DNA from: Williamsia muralis NBRC 105860
Lineage (GTDB): Bacteria > Actinomycetota > Actinomycetes > Mycobacteriales > Mycobacteriaceae
Length of the DNA stretch: 64,000 nt
NCBI RefSeq assembly: GCF_001598915.1
Contig: NZ_BDAP01000005.1
Coordinates: 401,189 to 465,188 of the forward strand
Direction: 5' to 3'
The position numbers and the translations under genes are program-made. The stretch's first letter is position 1, and each line of letters opens with the position of its first letter. This document shows positions 54,520 through 64,000 of the stretch, in pieces. The notes under the pieces are model-generated. The model was not told the origin of the DNA, made no database searches, and worked only from the letters and a program-made list of their open reading frames with translations.

Positions 54520-54549
54520 TTGGATCGCGGCCCACCGAGCCGCTATCCT
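54520..54549 (+). promoter_or_regulatory. Predicted rpmB promoter
   Basis: TTGGAT (54520-54525) and TATCCT (54544-54549) are 18 bases apart and 83 bases before the rpmB ATG. Nothing else is visible between the divergent DAK2 and rpmB genes. Confidence 0.5.
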
Positions 54550-54631
54550 TGCAGGGTTGCCTATCGGACGCCGGCGTCACGCCGAACACCGAGGGGCCAT
54601 GACCACCAGTTTCTCACTAAGGAGTTCGACG

Positions 54632-54823
54632 ATGGCTGCCGTCTGCGACGTATGCGCCAAGGGCCCCGGCTTCGGTAAGTCGGTCTCTCACTCACACCGG
54701 CGTACCAACCGGCGCTGGAACCCGAACATCCAGACTGTTCGGGCCCAGATCGCTCCCGGAAACCGCAAGCGCCTGAATGTTTGCACCTCATGCCTGAAGG
54801 CCGGCAAGGTCGTCCGGGGCTGA
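54632..54823 (+). CDS. rpmB: 50S ribosomal protein L28 (zinc-binding form)
   Basis: The 63-residue protein has the two zinc pairs Cys5/Cys8 and Cys51/Cys54 (CDVC, CTSC), so it is the C+ form made when zinc is available. Its sequence [19 protein letters not shown] is typical of L28. GGAG lies 9 bases before the ATG. The next gene follows after 4 bases. Confidence 0.97.
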   Translation: MAAVCDVCAKGPGFGKSVSHSHRRTNRRWNPNIQTVRAQIAPGNRKRLNVCTSCLKAGKVVRG

Positions 54824-54827
54824 CCCC

Positions 54828-55649
54828 GTGACCGACACACGGCCGGAGTCGGCCGTCGAGTCCGATTCCGTCCAGCTCAGCGACGATGGCGTTCTGCGGA
54901 TCGCCGTCGCGTCTGACAAAGCGGGCAACTCCCTGGACCGCGGTTATTTCAACCGCGGCACCGAGGTCTTGCTCCAGGTGGCGCGTGGCGAGATCAAAGC
55001 CGGTGCCATTCTTCTGATCGGTACCGGAGCCAACTTCTGCGCGGGCGGCAACGTTCGCGACTTCGCGGCTGCCGACGACCGACCTGAATTCCTCGGTGGT
55101 CTCGCCGGTGACTTCCACCACTTCATCCGAGCTCTCGTCGGAGCGGATCTCCCGATCGTCGCAGCGGTGCACGGTTGGGCCGCCGGCGCGGGGATGAGTT
55201 TGGTGACGCACAGCGATGTCGCCATCGGTGGCACATCCACCAAGATGCGTCCGGCCTACATCGGGATCGGTCTCAGTCCGGACGGCGGCCTCACGTGGTC
55301 GCTCCCCCGGGTTGTCGGAGCCGCCCGCGCCCGCGACATCATCTTGACCAACCGGATCGTGGACGCGGCCGGTGCACTCGAACTGGGTTTGCTCTCACGC
55401 ATCGTCGAGGACGACGAGGTTCTGGCGACCGCAGAAGCCGCTGCATCCGCGATCGCGGCCGGTCCGTGGCGAGCGTTGTCCGCCACCCGGGAACTTCTCA
55501 CGAACTCCCCGACATCCACGCTGAGCGATCAGCTCGATGCCGAGGCCGCATCGATATCGGCACTGTCCGGCCAGCCCGACGGAGTCGAAGGCGTCGACGC
55601 GTTCGTCGGCAAACGCAAGCCGGACTTCTCTTCCATCAACGGCAAGTAG
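54828..55649 (+). CDS. PaaG-like enoyl-CoA hydratase/isomerase family protein
   Basis: The 273-residue crotonase-fold protein has NFCAGGNVRDF and HGWAAGAGMSLVTHSDVAI. The stretch MRPAYIGIGLSPDGGLTWSLPRVVG resembles the PaaG type of CoA isomerases (IGLxPDxG), and the catalytic Glu of ordinary hydratases is Ala here. The role is unproven; no paa genes are near. The GTG at 54828 lies 4 bases after rpmB, so it may be read from that promoter. Confidence 0.87.
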   Translation: MTDTRPESAVESDSVQLSDDGVLRIAVASDKAGNSLDRGYFNRGTEVLLQVARGEIKAGAILLIGTGANFCAGGNVRDFAAADDRPEFLGGLAGDFHHFIRALVGADLPIVAAVHGWAAGAGMSLVTHSDVAIGGTSTKMRPAYIGIGLSPDGGLTWSLPRVVGAARARDIILTNRIVDAAGALELGLLSRIVEDDEVLATAEAAASAIAAGPWRALSATRELLTNSPTSTLSDQLDAEAASISALSGQPDGVEGVDAFVGKRKPDFSSINGK

Positions 55650-55682
55650 TCGCCGGTACCGGACTTGCTGTGACGCCGCTGT

Positions 55683-56363
55683 TCACGGCAGGCGCCAGTC
55701 CACCTCATCGGCGCCCTGTTCGGCGAGCGCTGCATTGGCACGCGAGAACGGCTTCGACCCGAAGAATCCGCGACTTGCCGACAGCGGCGACGGATGGGGA
55801 GACGTGATCGTCGCGACCCCGGGCAACCAGGGCGCAAGTGATGCGGCATCTTTCCCCCACAGAATCGCGACCAACGGCCGATCTCGGGCCGCCAAGGCCT
55901 TGATGGCGCACTCGGTGACTGCCTCCCACCCCTTGCCGCGATGACTCGCCGGGGTTCCGGGCAAGACCGTGAGAACCCGATTGAGCAGCAGTACCCCTTG
56001 ATCCGCCCAGGGCGTCAGGTCCCCGTTCGACGGTCGCGGAAATCCGAGATCGGAACCGTACTCGGTGAAGATGTTCCCCAGGCTGCGAGGAACCGGTCTC
56101 ACCTCCGGTGCCACCGAAAAGCTCAGTCCGACAGCATGTCCGGGCGTCGGGTAGGGATCTTGGCCCACCACGAGAACTCTCACCTCGTCGAAGGGACGGG
56201 TGAACGCGCGCAAGACGTTGGGCCCCGACGGCAGATACGTTCGCCCTGCGGCCAACTCGGCACGCAGGAACTCGCCCATCCGCGCGACATCGTCGGCCAC
56301 CGGTTCGAGGGCTTTTGCCCAGCCCGCGTCCACGAGTTCGGACAGTGGTCGCCCGTCGGACAT
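55683..56363 (-). CDS. ung: Uracil-DNA glycosylase
   Basis: UNG removes uracil from DNA. The 226-residue product has the water-activating motif [17 protein letters not shown] (Asp69) and the DNA-binding [13 protein letters not shown] near the end. Both are family-1 signatures and intact. Length is normal. The ATG at 56363 was chosen over a frame extended through the gamma-carbonic-anhydrase-like gene. It lies 32 bases downstream of that gene. Confidence 0.97.
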   Translation of the reverse strand: MSDGRPLSELVDAGWAKALEPVADDVARMGEFLRAELAAGRTYLPSGPNVLRAFTRPFDEVRVLVVGQDPYPTPGHAVGLSFSVAPEVRPVPRSLGNIFTEYGSDLGFPRPSNGDLTPWADQGVLLLNRVLTVLPGTPASHRGKGWEAVTECAIKALAARDRPLVAILWGKDAASLAPWLPGVATITSPHPSPLSASRGFFGSKPFSRANAALAEQGADEVDWRLP

Positions 56364-56395
56364 ATCGCTCCTCACCGTGGGAAAGTGCCGATCAC

Positions 56396-56917
56396 CTAGT
56401 CGAGCCGCCTCAGGGCGGTTCGATAGTAGGCGGCATTGTTGGCATACAGATCGACGTTCAGGTCGATGTGACCTTCCGGAACCTGGTAGCCCTGACGTAT
56501 CTTCGCCGGAACACCGAGCGCCATCGAACGGTCGGGCACCTCGAACTTGAACGGCACCACCGCCCCGGCACCGACAATGGAACCGGCTCCGATCCGAGAC
56601 CCGTTGAGTACCACCGACCCTGAGGCGATCAGGCAGTTGTCGCCGATCACGGCTCCCTCGATGTGCGCGTTGTGCCCGATGGTGCACCGCGCCCCGATCA
56701 CCGTCGCGTCCACGAGTGTGCAGTGGATGACGGTGCCGTCCTGGATGTTTGTCCGCTCGCCGACGGTGATGGTTCCGTAGTCGCCCCGAAGCACGGCACC
56801 GGGCCATACCGAGACCCCCGCCTCGAGCGTGACGGCTCCGATCACCACCGCGTCGTGATGGATGTAGACCCCTTCGCCCAGTTGCGGTTCTCGGTCATCG
56901 AGTGCGTAGATCGCCAT
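56396..56917 (-). CDS. Gamma-carbonic-anhydrase-like left-handed beta-helix protein
   Basis: The 173-residue protein is made of hexapeptide turns ([29 protein letters not shown]) with the zinc ligands of gamma-class enzymes in place: His in VIHCT and both His of IGHNAH. It resembles YrdA/PaaY-type proteins, some of which hydrate CO2 weakly. The ATG at 56917 is used; a GTG nine bases earlier is possible. It lies between thiL and ung on the same strand. Confidence 0.9.
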   Translation of the reverse strand: MAIYALDDREPQLGEGVYIHHDAVVIGAVTLEAGVSVWPGAVLRGDYGTITVGERTNIQDGTVIHCTLVDATVIGARCTIGHNAHIEGAVIGDNCLIASGSVVLNGSRIGAGSIVGAGAVVPFKFEVPDRSMALGVPAKIRQGYQVPEGHIDLNVDLYANNAAYYRTALRRLD

Positions 56918-56961
56918 GGCAGTCACAGTATCGCGGGCGCCCCGGCGGTCGACCGCAGCGG

Positions 56962-57927
56962 TCAGAATGTCCGCCAGCCGCTATCGAGGTCGGACACATC
57001 CAAGCCCGAGACCACCACCGACGGGCCGCTTTCAGCCGCATGCACCGACCCGATCGCGGTCCACCCCGTCGGCAGCTCACCGGGCGCGAAGGCAGCCAAG
57101 AGCTCATGGTCTTCCCCACCGGCCACGGCCCAGCGGACCGGGTCGACACCCAGCTCGACTGCTGCCGCGGCGAGGTCGGGGGGCACCGGAATGGCAGCGG
57201 GGTCCACCCGAAGCGACAGACCCGACATCCTTGCCATCGTTCGCAGTTCACTCGACAAGCCGTCCGAGATGTCGGTCATCGCGTGCACGCCCGACTCCGC
57301 CGCGGCCAGGGCCAGCTGCAGGTGCGGCCTCGGAACGCAGTGGGCGGCAACAAGATCGGCAAAGTCATCGACGCCCGCCAGCAGGAGAGCAAGGCCCGCG
57401 GCGGATCCACCGAGCGGGCCCGATACGGCGAGAACGTCGCCGGCTACCGGTGTGGAGAGTCGAACCGGTGCGCGGTCGTCCATCGCGCCGATCGCCGTCA
57501 CCGCGATCACCAGTTGATCGCCCGCGGTGAGATCGCCACCGACGACCTGCGCCCCGTACCGCGCTGCGGCCTCACGCATTCCGTCACGGACACCGACCAG
57601 TGTTGTGGTGGGGGTTCGATCCGGGCACGTCAGCGACACCACAAAACCGGTGACCCTGGCGCCCATCGACATCACGTCGGCGGCATTGGCCACCACCGCT
57701 TTGGCGCCCACCTGACGTGGCGTGCTCCAGTCGAGTCGAAAGTGCTGTCCGTCGACGAGTGCATCGGTGCTCACCACCACCGGTCCGCTGCCGACGAGAA
57801 CCGCGGCGTCATCACCCGGGCCCACGATCACCCCATCTGCAGGAGCGGAGTCGTTCTGTGCGGTGAACAACGCGATCAGCTCGTGCTCACCGACGTCGCC
57901 GACCGTGCGGACGGGATCGCTGGACAG
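56962..57927 (-). CDS. thiL: Thiamine-monophosphate kinase, probable CTG start
   Basis: ThiL makes thiamine diphosphate from thiamine monophosphate. Motifs include VGPGDDAAVL, STDALVDGQHFRLDW, VVGGDLTAGDQLVI, SGPLGGSAAG, TDISDGLSSEL and GGEDHELLAAF. The only usual start in frame, TTG 57870, would drop the conserved first helix. The sequence just before it, VGDVGEHELIALFTAQ, matches the family start. The frame opens after a stop with one plausible initiator, CTG 57927, giving 321 residues starting (L)SSDPVRTVGDVGEHEL. A GAGGG lies close upstream of that CTG. A frameshift from an upstream ATG is the other possibility. Confidence 0.85.
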   Translation of the reverse strand: MSSDPVRTVGDVGEHELIALFTAQNDSAPADGVIVGPGDDAAVLVGSGPVVVSTDALVDGQHFRLDWSTPRQVGAKAVVANAADVMSMGARVTGFVVSLTCPDRTPTTTLVGVRDGMREAAARYGAQVVGGDLTAGDQLVIAVTAIGAMDDRAPVRLSTPVAGDVLAVSGPLGGSAAGLALLLAGVDDFADLVAAHCVPRPHLQLALAAAESGVHAMTDISDGLSSELRTMARMSGLSLRVDPAAIPVPPDLAAAAVELGVDPVRWAVAGGEDHELLAAFAPGELPTGWTAIGSVHAAESGPSVVVSGLDVSDLDSGWRTF

Positions 57928-58057
57928 GTTCCCTCACCGCCCCTCTGTTCATCTCGAGTCTGTTGATTGGCCTCTGAGCACCGTTGTCGGTGAGAATATG
58001 TGCCAGTGTATTTGGGTCAGCCACCGGTTGATCGCAGTCGCCAGCGAAAGGAACGCC

Positions 58058-58306
58058 GTGGTTCAGGCATACATACTGATCCAGACCGAGGTCGGAAAGG
58101 CCGCCGTGGCAGCGGCCACCATCTCGGAGATCGACGGCGTCGCCTCGTCGGAGGAGGTCAGCGGCCCTTACGACGTCATCGTGCGCGTGGATGCGACCGA
58201 TGGGACGCACCTCACCGAAGCGGTGGTACCGAAGATCCAGCAGGTCGAAGGAATCACCCGGACGTTGACCTGCCCGGTGGTGACCGGTACGCCGAGGCAG
58301 GGGTGA
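58058..58306 (+). CDS. Lrp/AsnC-type RAM-domain protein without DNA-binding domain
   Basis: The 82-residue product (VQAYILIQTEVGKAAVAAATISEI, GPYDVIVRVDA) is the ligand-binding RAM domain of Lrp/AsnC regulators only; there is no helix-turn-helix. Such stand-alone proteins form rings that bind amino acids and may modulate full-length Lrp proteins. The GTG at 58058 has AAAGGA upstream. It overlaps the next gene by 4 bases (GTGA). Confidence 0.88.
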   Translation: MVQAYILIQTEVGKAAVAAATISEIDGVASSEEVSGPYDVIVRVDATDGTHLTEAVVPKIQQVEGITRTLTCPVVTGTPRQG

Positions 58307-58839
58307 GCGACTCGTCGACGCGCCGGCTCAGTCCGGCCGTGATCGCCAGCATCGTAGCGATCCCGGTCATGGTGATCGTGGGGTTCATCACCTATGCAGT
58401 GGTCGGCACAGACGGTGCAACCTCCGACGACACCCCGCTGAAGACGATGGCAGCGCCCGAACGGGACTCTCCGGAGTGCGCGAAACTCATTGCCGCCCTT
58501 CCCGAGAGTTTTGAGGGATTCGGTAAGCGAGAGACCGCTGCGGACGGCCTGGTGACCTGGGCGCCGGGCGACCAGGTGGCCGGACCCGTCCAGGTGCGTT
58601 GCGGAGTCGATCGGCCCGAATCGCTCTCGCCGACCTCTGGTTTGCAGGTCGTCGATCCGGTGCAGTGGTTCTCGGTGTCGGCGACAACCGAGGCCAAGGG
58701 CTTCCTCTGGTACGCCGTCGACCATCGGCCCTATGTGGCCATCTGGCTACCCGAGAACGTCGGAAATGGCCCCATTCAACAGGTTTCGCAACTGATCGAC
58801 CAGAATCTCACGAGCGCACCCATCGATCTGGGCGGCTGA
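58303..58839 (+). CDS. DUF3515 membrane-anchored protein
   Basis: The 178-residue protein has a short N-terminus, one membrane segment (about 12-36, AVIASIVAIPVMVIVGFITYAVV) and an extracytoplasmic domain with two Cys (SPECAKLI, VQVRCGVDRP) that could form a disulfide. The pattern matches DUF3515, found next to ddl/gpsA in actinobacteria (Rv2980, from memory). Function unknown. It is coupled to the RAM-domain gene and convergent with gpsA. Confidence 0.88.
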   Translation: MSDSSTRRLSPAVIASIVAIPVMVIVGFITYAVVGTDGATSDDTPLKTMAAPERDSPECAKLIAALPESFEGFGKRETAADGLVTWAPGDQVAGPVQVRCGVDRPESLSPTSGLQVVDPVQWFSVSATTEAKGFLWYAVDHRPYVAIWLPENVGNGPIQQVSQLIDQNLTSAPIDLGG

Positions 58840-58849
58840 GGACGTCACG

Positions 58850-59845
58850 TCACTCGGGCTTGGTCCGCCGGCCGAGCAGTGAATAGATGGCCTCGGTGAC
58901 CGTGAGGCCTTCGTGGCAGACCTGGTGAACCGCCTCGGTCAAAGGCATGTCCACACCGTGTTTCTCGGCCAGTGCCCGTACCGACGTGCACGACTTCACA
59001 CCCTCGGCGACCTGACCGTTGGTGGCTTCTTGAGCCTCTGCCAGAGTCTTACCCTCCCCCAATCTGCTGCCGAATGTGCGATTGCGCGACAGCGGCGAGG
59101 AGCATGTGGCGACGAGATCACCGACCCCGGCCAGCCCGGCGAGTGTTTCCGGTCTCGCCCCCAGCGCGACCCCCAAGCGGATTGTCTCGGCCAGACCGCG
59201 AGTGATGATGGATGCCAGGGTGTTCTCCCCGAGGCCGACACCGGACGCCATCCCACATGCGAGCGCGATGACGTTCTTGACCGCGCCCCCGATCTCGCAG
59301 CCGACCACATCCGTGTTGGTGTACGGCCGAAAATATCTCGTACTGCACGCCTTCTGGATGTCGCGCGCCCGGGACTCGTCCTCACACGCGACCACGGTCG
59401 CGGCGGGTTGGCCGACTGCGATCTCGCCGGCGAGATTGGGCCCCGACAGCACCGCGACGCGATCTGAGGCGGCACCGGTCACCTCGGCGATCACTTCGCT
59501 CATCCGCAGCAGCGTCCCGGTTTCTACGCCTTTGGACAACGACATCAGGGTTGCGATGTCGGCGAGGTGCGGCAGCCAGGTCTGCATACTCGCGCGCAGC
59601 GACTGGGAGGGCACGGCACAGACCACCAGGTCTGCACCCGCGAGAACCTCGGCGAGGTCGGCGCTGGCGCGCAGGCCCTCGGGCAGAGGTACCTGTGGCA
59701 GATAGTCGGGGTTGGTGTGGGTGCGGTTGATGGCGTCCGCCAGTTCGGGCCTCCTCGACCACAAGACCGTCGGGGTGCCCGCGTCGACCAACACCTTGGC
59801 CATCGCAGTGCCCCACGAACCCGAGCCCATCACGACCGCCTGCAT
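58850..59845 (-). CDS. gpsA: Glycerol-3-phosphate dehydrogenase [NAD(P)+]
   Basis: GpsA reduces dihydroxyacetone phosphate to glycerol-3-phosphate for phospholipids. The 331-residue protein has the NAD site [14 protein letters not shown] (7-20), [17 protein letters not shown], the catalytic-Lys motif [14 protein letters not shown], and the C-terminal [15 protein letters not shown] 59845 is used; a GTG directly before it is equally possible. A 156-base gap separates it from divergent fbiD. Confidence 0.96.
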   Translation of the reverse strand: MQAVVMGSGSWGTAMAKVLVDAGTPTVLWSRRPELADAINRTHTNPDYLPQVPLPEGLRASADLAEVLAGADLVVCAVPSQSLRASMQTWLPHLADIATLMSLSKGVETGTLLRMSEVIAEVTGAASDRVAVLSGPNLAGEIAVGQPAATVVACEDESRARDIQKACSTRYFRPYTNTDVVGCEIGGAVKNVIALACGMASGVGLGENTLASIITRGLAETIRLGVALGARPETLAGLAGVGDLVATCSSPLSRNRTFGSRLGEGKTLAEAQEATNGQVAEGVKSCTSVRALAEKHGVDMPLTEAVHQVCHEGLTVTEAIYSLLGRRTKPE

Positions 59846-60001
59846 CACGCCACCACCTTCTCCATCGTTCTCTGCCGTCCGACTGTGTCGACATCCGCTG
59901 CCCGGACCGACCCGATTCTCTCGAACGGTCCAAGACTAGAGGCCACGGAGGTGGTGGGGTGCCTTTTCCCCCCGCGACCACCGGCGACCATGATGGAGGT
60001 C

Positions 60002-60676
60002 ATGGATACGCGATCGATCGCAGTCGTCATCGCGGTCAAAGAGCTGAGCGCAGCCAAGACACGGCTGTCGCCGGGCGTCGACGGCAACGCCCGACGCCAA
60101 CTGGTGCTGGCCATGCTGACCGACACCCTCGCAGCGGTGCGAGCCGCGGGACTCGATCAGGTGGTGGTGGTCAGTCCCGACACATCGGTGGCCGAGGCCG
60201 CGCAGGCGAGTGGCGCTCGCACTGTGGTGGACCGCGGCGACGTGCTCAACGGCGATGTTCTCAACGCGGCGTTCGCGATCGGCATCGACCACGCTCTGTC
60301 GTTGTGGCCGGGCAGTCGAATCATGGTGCTGCAGGCCGATCTCCCCGCGGTGAGGCCCGAGTCGCTCACGGCTGCCATCGACCGGTCCTCGGATCTGGAG
60401 CGGGCGTTCATCGCCGACCATTCGGGCACCGGTACCACCGCGCTCTTCCTGAACGCAGCCGATCTCAGCGCCGCCGACACCCTTCGGTTCGGGGCCCATT
60501 CGGCCCGAGAACATCGTCGCCGGGGTGCGGTCGAACTCACCGAGGACTCCGGTCGCTGGCCGGACCTGAGGATCGACGTCGACACCGTCGAGGATTTGCT
60601 GACCGCACGGCGCCTTGGCCTGGGAACTTCCACCAGTGCCGTTCTCGAACGCTTGCAATTGGATGAACAAACCTGA
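60002..60676 (+). CDS. fbiD: Phosphoenolpyruvate/2-phospholactate guanylyltransferase (coenzyme F420)
   Basis: FbiD (CofC family) activates phosphoenolpyruvate with GTP at the first step of F420 synthesis in mycobacteria. The 224-residue protein begins with the nucleotidyltransferase motif [17 protein letters not shown] (8-24) and has [14 protein letters not shown] and [13 protein letters not shown]. Its place next to gpsA and ppk1 matches Rv2983. The start chosen is ATG 60002 with GGAGG just upstream; ATG 59990 is possible. The stop precedes the ppk1 GTG by 43 bases. Confidence 0.92.
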   Translation: MDTRSIAVVIAVKELSAAKTRLSPGVDGNARRQLVLAMLTDTLAAVRAAGLDQVVVVSPDTSVAEAAQASGARTVVDRGDVLNGDVLNAAFAIGIDHALSLWPGSRIMVLQADLPAVRPESLTAAIDRSSDLERAFIADHSGTGTTALFLNAADLSAADTLRFGAHSAREHRRRGAVELTEDSGRWPDLRIDVDTVEDLLTARRLGLGTSTSAVLERLQLDEQT

Positions 60677-60719
60677 TCTCCCGGTGTCGGGGCCCCGACA
60701 GATAGGCCATGATGGTCTG

Positions 60720-62924
60720 GTGAGCACAGCCGAATCAACGACCCCCGCTCCCCGGCCGCGATCGTCGATGCCGGCCGCCCCGCCGGCAGCCACCGCCGCC
60801 CCCACCGCCACAGCGGACCTTCCCGAAGATCGTTACCTGAACCGGGAACTGAGTTGGCTCGACTTCAACGCCCGGGTTCTGGCGCTGGCAGAAGACACCT
60901 CGCTGCCCTTGCTCGAAAGGGCAAAGTTCTTGGCCATCTTCGCCTCGAACCTCGACGAGTTCTTCATGGTGCGTGTCGCCGGGCTCAAGCGCAGACACGA
61001 AACCGGCCTGTCGGTACGGTCGGCCGACGGGCTGTCACCGCGCGAGCAGCTCGCACTCATCGCACAGCGCACACAGGTGCTGGCCGAACGCCATGCCCGG
61101 GTCTTCCTCGACTCGGTCCGCAAGGCCCTGGCGGACAACAACATTCACGTCATCACCTGGGACCAGTTGACTGACGACGAGCGCCGCCGGATGGCCGAGT
61201 ACTTCCACGAAGAGGTCTTCCCGGTTCTGACCCCACTCGCGGTCGACCCGGCGCACCCGTTCCCGTACATCTCCGGCCTCAGCCTCAATCTGGCGGTGAC
61301 CGTCAAGGACGTCACCGAAGGTGGCGAACATTTCGCGCGCGTCAAGGTGCCCGACAACGTCGACCGCTTCGTTCAGGTCGATCGGTTCATGCCGCCGGAA
61401 TTCCGGCAGAACTACGCGAAAACCGCCGACACCCCGGCGAAAACGGTTCTGCTGCCGCTGGAGTATCTGATCGCAGCTCACCTCGATCAGCTGTTCCCCG
61501 GGATGGAGATCGTCGAGCACCACGCTTTCCGCATCACTCGCAACGCGGATTTCGAGGTGGAGGAAGACCGCGACGAGGATCTCCTGCAGGCACTCGAACG
61601 AGAACTGGCGCGGCGACGTTTCGGTTCGCCGGTCCGCCTCGAGGTCGCCGACGACATGACCGAGCACATGCTCGAACTGTTGCTGCGTGAGCTCGACGTC
61701 GACCCGGCAGACGTCATCGAAGTTCCCGGGCTGCTCGACCTGTCGAGTCTGTTCCAGGTGGCCGCTGTGGACCGCCCGGCTCTCAAGGACCCGCCGTTCG
61801 TCCCGGCCACCCACCCGGCTTTCGGTGAGCGCGAAACACCCAAGAGCATCTTCTCGACCCTGCGTGACGGCGACGTCCTGGTCCATCACCCGTACGACTC
61901 CTTCTCCACGAGTGTGCAGCGGTTCCTCGAGCAGGCCGCGGCAGATCCCCAGGTGCTGGCGATCAAGCAGACGCTGTACCGCACCTCGGGCGACTCCCCG
62001 ATCGTGAACGCATTGATCGACGCCGCCGAGGCCGGCAAACAGGTTGTCGCGCTTGTGGAGATCAAGGCCCGCTTCGACGAGCAGGCCAACATCAAGTGGG
62101 CCCGGCAACTCGAGCAGGCCGGCGTGCACGTCGTCTACGGACTCGTCGGGCTCAAGACACACTGCAAGACATGTCTCGTCGTGCGCCGTGAAGGGTCCAC
62201 CATCCGCCGGTACTGCCACATCGGAACGGGTAACTACAATCCGAAAACCGCGCGGCTCTACGAAGACGTGGGCCTGTTCACCGCGGCCCGGGACATCGGT
62301 GCCGACCTGACCGATCTGTTCAACACCCTCACGGGCTACTCACGGAAGGTGGCCTACCGCAACCTGTTGGTCGCCCCGCACGGAGTGCGGGCGGGCATCA
62401 TCGACCGGATCCTCGGAGAATGTGAACGGCGTCAGGCCGGTCACACCGATGCTCGGATCCGGTTGAAGATGAACGCTCTGGTTGACGAGCAGGTCATCGA
62501 CGCCCTGTACCGGGCGTCGCAGGCCGGTGTTCCTGTGGAGGTCGTGGTGCGTGGGATCTGTGCGCTCCGGCCGGGCGTTCCGGGTATGAGCGAGAACATC
62601 ACCGTCCGCTCAATACTCGGACAGTTCCTGGAGCACTCACGGGTTCTGCATTTCCAGTCTCTCGACGAGTTCTGGATCGGCAGCGCCGACATGATGCACC
62701 GCAATCTCGACCGCCGCGTGGAAGTGATGGCGCAGGTGCGCGATCCACGACTGACCCGCGAACTCGACGACGTCTTCAATTCGGCGATGGACCCGACCAC
62801 CCGCAGTTGGGTGCTCGGCGAGGACGGCGGCTGGACGGCGTCGCCTGCCGCGGGTGAAGAGGTACGTGATCATCAGCGCCAGATGATGCGTCGCAACCGT
62901 AGCCGGGCCGACCTGATCCAGTGA
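60720..62924 (+). CDS. ppk1: Polyphosphate kinase 1
   Basis: PPK1 makes inorganic polyphosphate from ATP, reversibly. The 734-residue protein has the N domain start [36 protein letters not shown], and the catalytic part with [25 protein letters not shown]; the His of CHIG, about residue 499, is the phosphorylated one. The N-terminus has an Ala/Pro/Thr-rich stretch of about 40 residues before the domain. The GTG at 60720 was chosen. The stop overlaps the mutT1 GTG by 4 bases, so the two are coupled. Confidence 0.96.
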   Translation: MSTAESTTPAPRPRSSMPAAPPAATAAPTATADLPEDRYLNRELSWLDFNARVLALAEDTSLPLLERAKFLAIFASNLDEFFMVRVAGLKRRHETGLSVRSADGLSPREQLALIAQRTQVLAERHARVFLDSVRKALADNNIHVITWDQLTDDERRRMAEYFHEEVFPVLTPLAVDPAHPFPYISGLSLNLAVTVKDVTEGGEHFARVKVPDNVDRFVQVDRFMPPEFRQNYAKTADTPAKTVLLPLEYLIAAHLDQLFPGMEIVEHHAFRITRNADFEVEEDRDEDLLQALERELARRRFGSPVRLEVADDMTEHMLELLLRELDVDPADVIEVPGLLDLSSLFQVAAVDRPALKDPPFVPATHPAFGERETPKSIFSTLRDGDVLVHHPYDSFSTSVQRFLEQAAADPQVLAIKQTLYRTSGDSPIVNALIDAAEAGKQVVALVEIKARFDEQANIKWARQLEQAGVHVVYGLVGLKTHCKTCLVVRREGSTIRRYCHIGTGNYNPKTARLYEDVGLFTAARDIGADLTDLFNTLTGYSRKVAYRNLLVAPHGVRAGIIDRILGECERRQAGHTDARIRLKMNALVDEQVIDALYRASQAGVPVEVVVRGICALRPGVPGMSENITVRSILGQFLEHSRVLHFQSLDEFWIGSADMMHRNLDRRVEVMAQVRDPRLTRELDDVFNSAMDPTTRSWVLGEDGGWTASPAAGEEVRDHQRQMMRRNRSRADLIQ

Positions 62925-63844
62925 GCAAAGGGGCAGACGGCAAGAACACTGTTGTCTATGCGGCCGGCGGAGTCGTGTGGCGCGAGAACTCCGCCGGTGA
63001 CGTCGAAGTCGTGATCGTCCACCGCCCGCGGTACGACGACTGGACGCTGCCCAAGGGCAAGGTCGAGCCGGGCGAGACGTTGATCAGCACCGCGGTACGG
63101 GAGATCAAAGAAGAGACCGGTTACGACGTCCGTCTGGTACGGCACCTACGCATGGTCAGCTACGACCTACGTGGACCCGGTCGCAAGCACGTGCACTACT
63201 GGTCCGCCGAAGCGGTCGGCGGCAGCTTTACACCCAACCACGAGGTTGACGAAATACGTTGGCTGCCAATTGAATCGGCCGCCGAGCAACTTTCCTTCCG
63301 ACTGGACCAGAAGGTCCTGGCAACTTTCGAACATCTACCAGCACGACTCGATACGGTCCTGCTGGTGCGTCACGCCAAGGCGGGCCGCAAATCTCGGTAC
63401 CACGGCGATGACCGTCTGCGACCGTTGGAGAAGGTCGGCCGAACCCAGTCCGAGGCATTGCTCGGACAGCTCCTCGCGTTCGGGCCCACGCACGTGCACT
63501 CCGCTGACCGCGTCCGGTGCGAGCAGACAGTGGCACCGCTTGCTGATGAGCTGGGTGTGTCGATCATCAGTGAACCCAGCCTGGCCGAGGAAGCGTTCAA
63601 CGAAGATCCCAAACCGGGGCGACGGCGGATCCGAGAGATCGGTTGCGAGAGCGGGATCCATGTCGTGTGTAGTCAGGGCAAGGTCATCCCGCCGCTGATG
63701 AAGTGGTGGTCGGCGCACGACGGTGTGAAGCTGCCGCCCGCGCGAAATCGTAAGGCGAGCGTGTGGGTGCTTTCTTTGTTGGACGGCAAATTGGTTGCTG
63801 CCAACCACATCGACAGCCCACTGCCCGGCAACCCCGGCACCTGA
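62921..63844 (+). CDS. mutT1: MutT1-type Nudix hydrolase fused to a histidine phosphatase
   Basis: The 307-residue protein has an N-terminal Nudix domain with the complete box [24 protein letters not shown] (46-69, with GX5E and REIKEETG). A C-terminal histidine-phosphatase domain has the catalytic LVRHAK near 148-153. In mycobacteria MutT1 cleans 8-oxo-(d)GTP and also hydrolyses diadenosine polyphosphates. Coupling to ppk1 is conserved. The GTG overlaps the ppk1 stop by 4 bases. Confidence 0.94.
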   Translation: MSKGADGKNTVVYAAGGVVWRENSAGDVEVVIVHRPRYDDWTLPKGKVEPGETLISTAVREIKEETGYDVRLVRHLRMVSYDLRGPGRKHVHYWSAEAVGGSFTPNHEVDEIRWLPIESAAEQLSFRLDQKVLATFEHLPARLDTVLLVRHAKAGRKSRYHGDDRLRPLEKVGRTQSEALLGQLLAFGPTHVHSADRVRCEQTVAPLADELGVSIISEPSLAEEAFNEDPKPGRRRIREIGCESGIHVVCSQGKVIPPLMKWWSAHDGVKLPPARNRKASVWVLSLLDGKLVAANHIDSPLPGNPGT

Positions 63845-63895
63845 TCTCAGGACGTCCCGCGTTGCCCTAGCGCAGGGGTGGCCACACAACGCAAA

Positions 63896-63932
63896 ACAAA
63901 CCCCGGCGGAGGGAAGGTCCGCCGGGGTTTGT
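63896..63932. terminator. Terminator hairpin between mutT1 and hupB
   Basis: ACAAACCCCGGCGGA (63896-63910) pairs perfectly with TCCGCCGGGGTTTGT (63918-63932) over a 7-base loop. A/T runs at both ends make it a good bidirectional terminator for the two convergent genes. Confidence 0.85.
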
Positions 63933-63952
63933 TCGGTCTGGTGCTGGTCTGG

Positions 63953-64000
63953 CTACTTGCTTGTGCGCTTTGCAGCGGTCTTCTTGGCCGGAGCCTTCTT
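63953..64000 (-). CDS. hupB: HupB C-terminal end (partial), histone-like DNA-binding protein
   Basis: Only the last 15 codons and the stop (TAG, 63953-63955) are in the window. They read KKAPAKKTAAKRTSK, the Lys/Ala/Pro repeat tail of mycobacterial-type HupB, which bends and compacts DNA. The conserved order mutT1-hupB supports the call. The N-terminal HU domain lies beyond the window edge. Confidence 0.85.
   Translation of the reverse strand, partial: KKAPAKKTAAKRTSK

Noticed and set aside
1..64000. tRNA, rRNA, CRISPR arrays, insertion sequences or prophage
   Set aside because: No cloverleaf-like stretches, no regularly spaced repeats, no transposase or phage genes and no flanking duplications were seen. 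A tool such as tRNAscan would be needed to exclude a single tRNA firmly.

Overview
This window is a stretch of high-GC actinobacterial chromosome. Gene content and order point to the mycolic-acid order Corynebacteriales, most probably Gordonia or a near relative; the genus is an inference. The clearest pointers are an actinobacterial APS reductase, OctT/GpgP of methylglucose-lipopolysaccharide synthesis, FbiD of coenzyme F420 synthesis, a GH15 trehalase beside subI, and HupB with a lysine/alanine tail. From memory of the M. tuberculosis map, gene order follows two blocks of that genome: about Rv2364c-Rv2427c (era to proA), then about Rv2973c-Rv2986c (recG to hupB). I see no insertion sequences, prophage, CRISPR array, tRNA or rRNA.

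Region by region. 1-9.5 kb, minus strand: a partial YhgE/Pip-type membrane protein; then the tightly packed run rsmE-hydrolase-phoH-ybeY-CBS hemolysin-cytidine-deaminase-like-era; then hrcA-dnaJ. 9.5-11.7 kb: a small VapB-annotated-type protein, hemW and an ion channel. 11.8-17.5 kb, plus strand: an assimilatory sulfate reduction operon (sirA-cysH-cysD-cysN-sirohydrochlorin ferrochelatase), all genes overlapping or touching, preceded by a cysteine-containing leader peptide. 17.5-19 kb: a TetR regulator and alpha/beta hydrolase, divergent around a 36-bp perfect palindrome. 19-23.1 kb, minus strand: the sulfate importer subI-cysT-cysW-cysA, again headed by a cysteine-containing leader peptide. 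23.1-29.4 kb: two tiny membrane proteins, trehalase, an aldo/keto reductase and TetR pair with two operator-like sites, and an M3 peptidase. 29.4-37 kb: lepA, a small hydrolase, a PemK/MazF-like protein, OsmC, and the conserved ATP-grasp/alpha-E/transglutaminase triad. 37-49.6 kb: rpsT, holA, comEC, comEA, degV, octT, gpgP, rsfS, nadD, a vWA/MoxR pair, proA, a crotonase and ribokinase. 49.7-64 kb: a secreted HNH-type protein, recG, a DAK2 protein, rpmB, a PaaG-like crotonase, ung, a gamma-carbonic-anhydrase-like protein, thiL, an Lrp-type RAM-domain protein, DUF3515, gpsA, fbiD, ppk1, mutT1 and the end of hupB.

The most interesting biology is sulfur control. Uptake (subI-cysTWA) and reduction (sirA-cysHDN-ferrochelatase) lie 1.5 kb apart, convergently arranged. 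Each is preceded by a short ORF with Cys codons near its stop and the same pattern, (I/V)D..R.........A.C or similar. This fits cysteine-responsive translational attenuation as described for actinobacterial sulfur operons. Most remaining genes are conserved housekeeping genes of this order. Start codons were chosen from overlaps, Shine-Dalgarno sites and remembered family lengths; doubtful ones are flagged.
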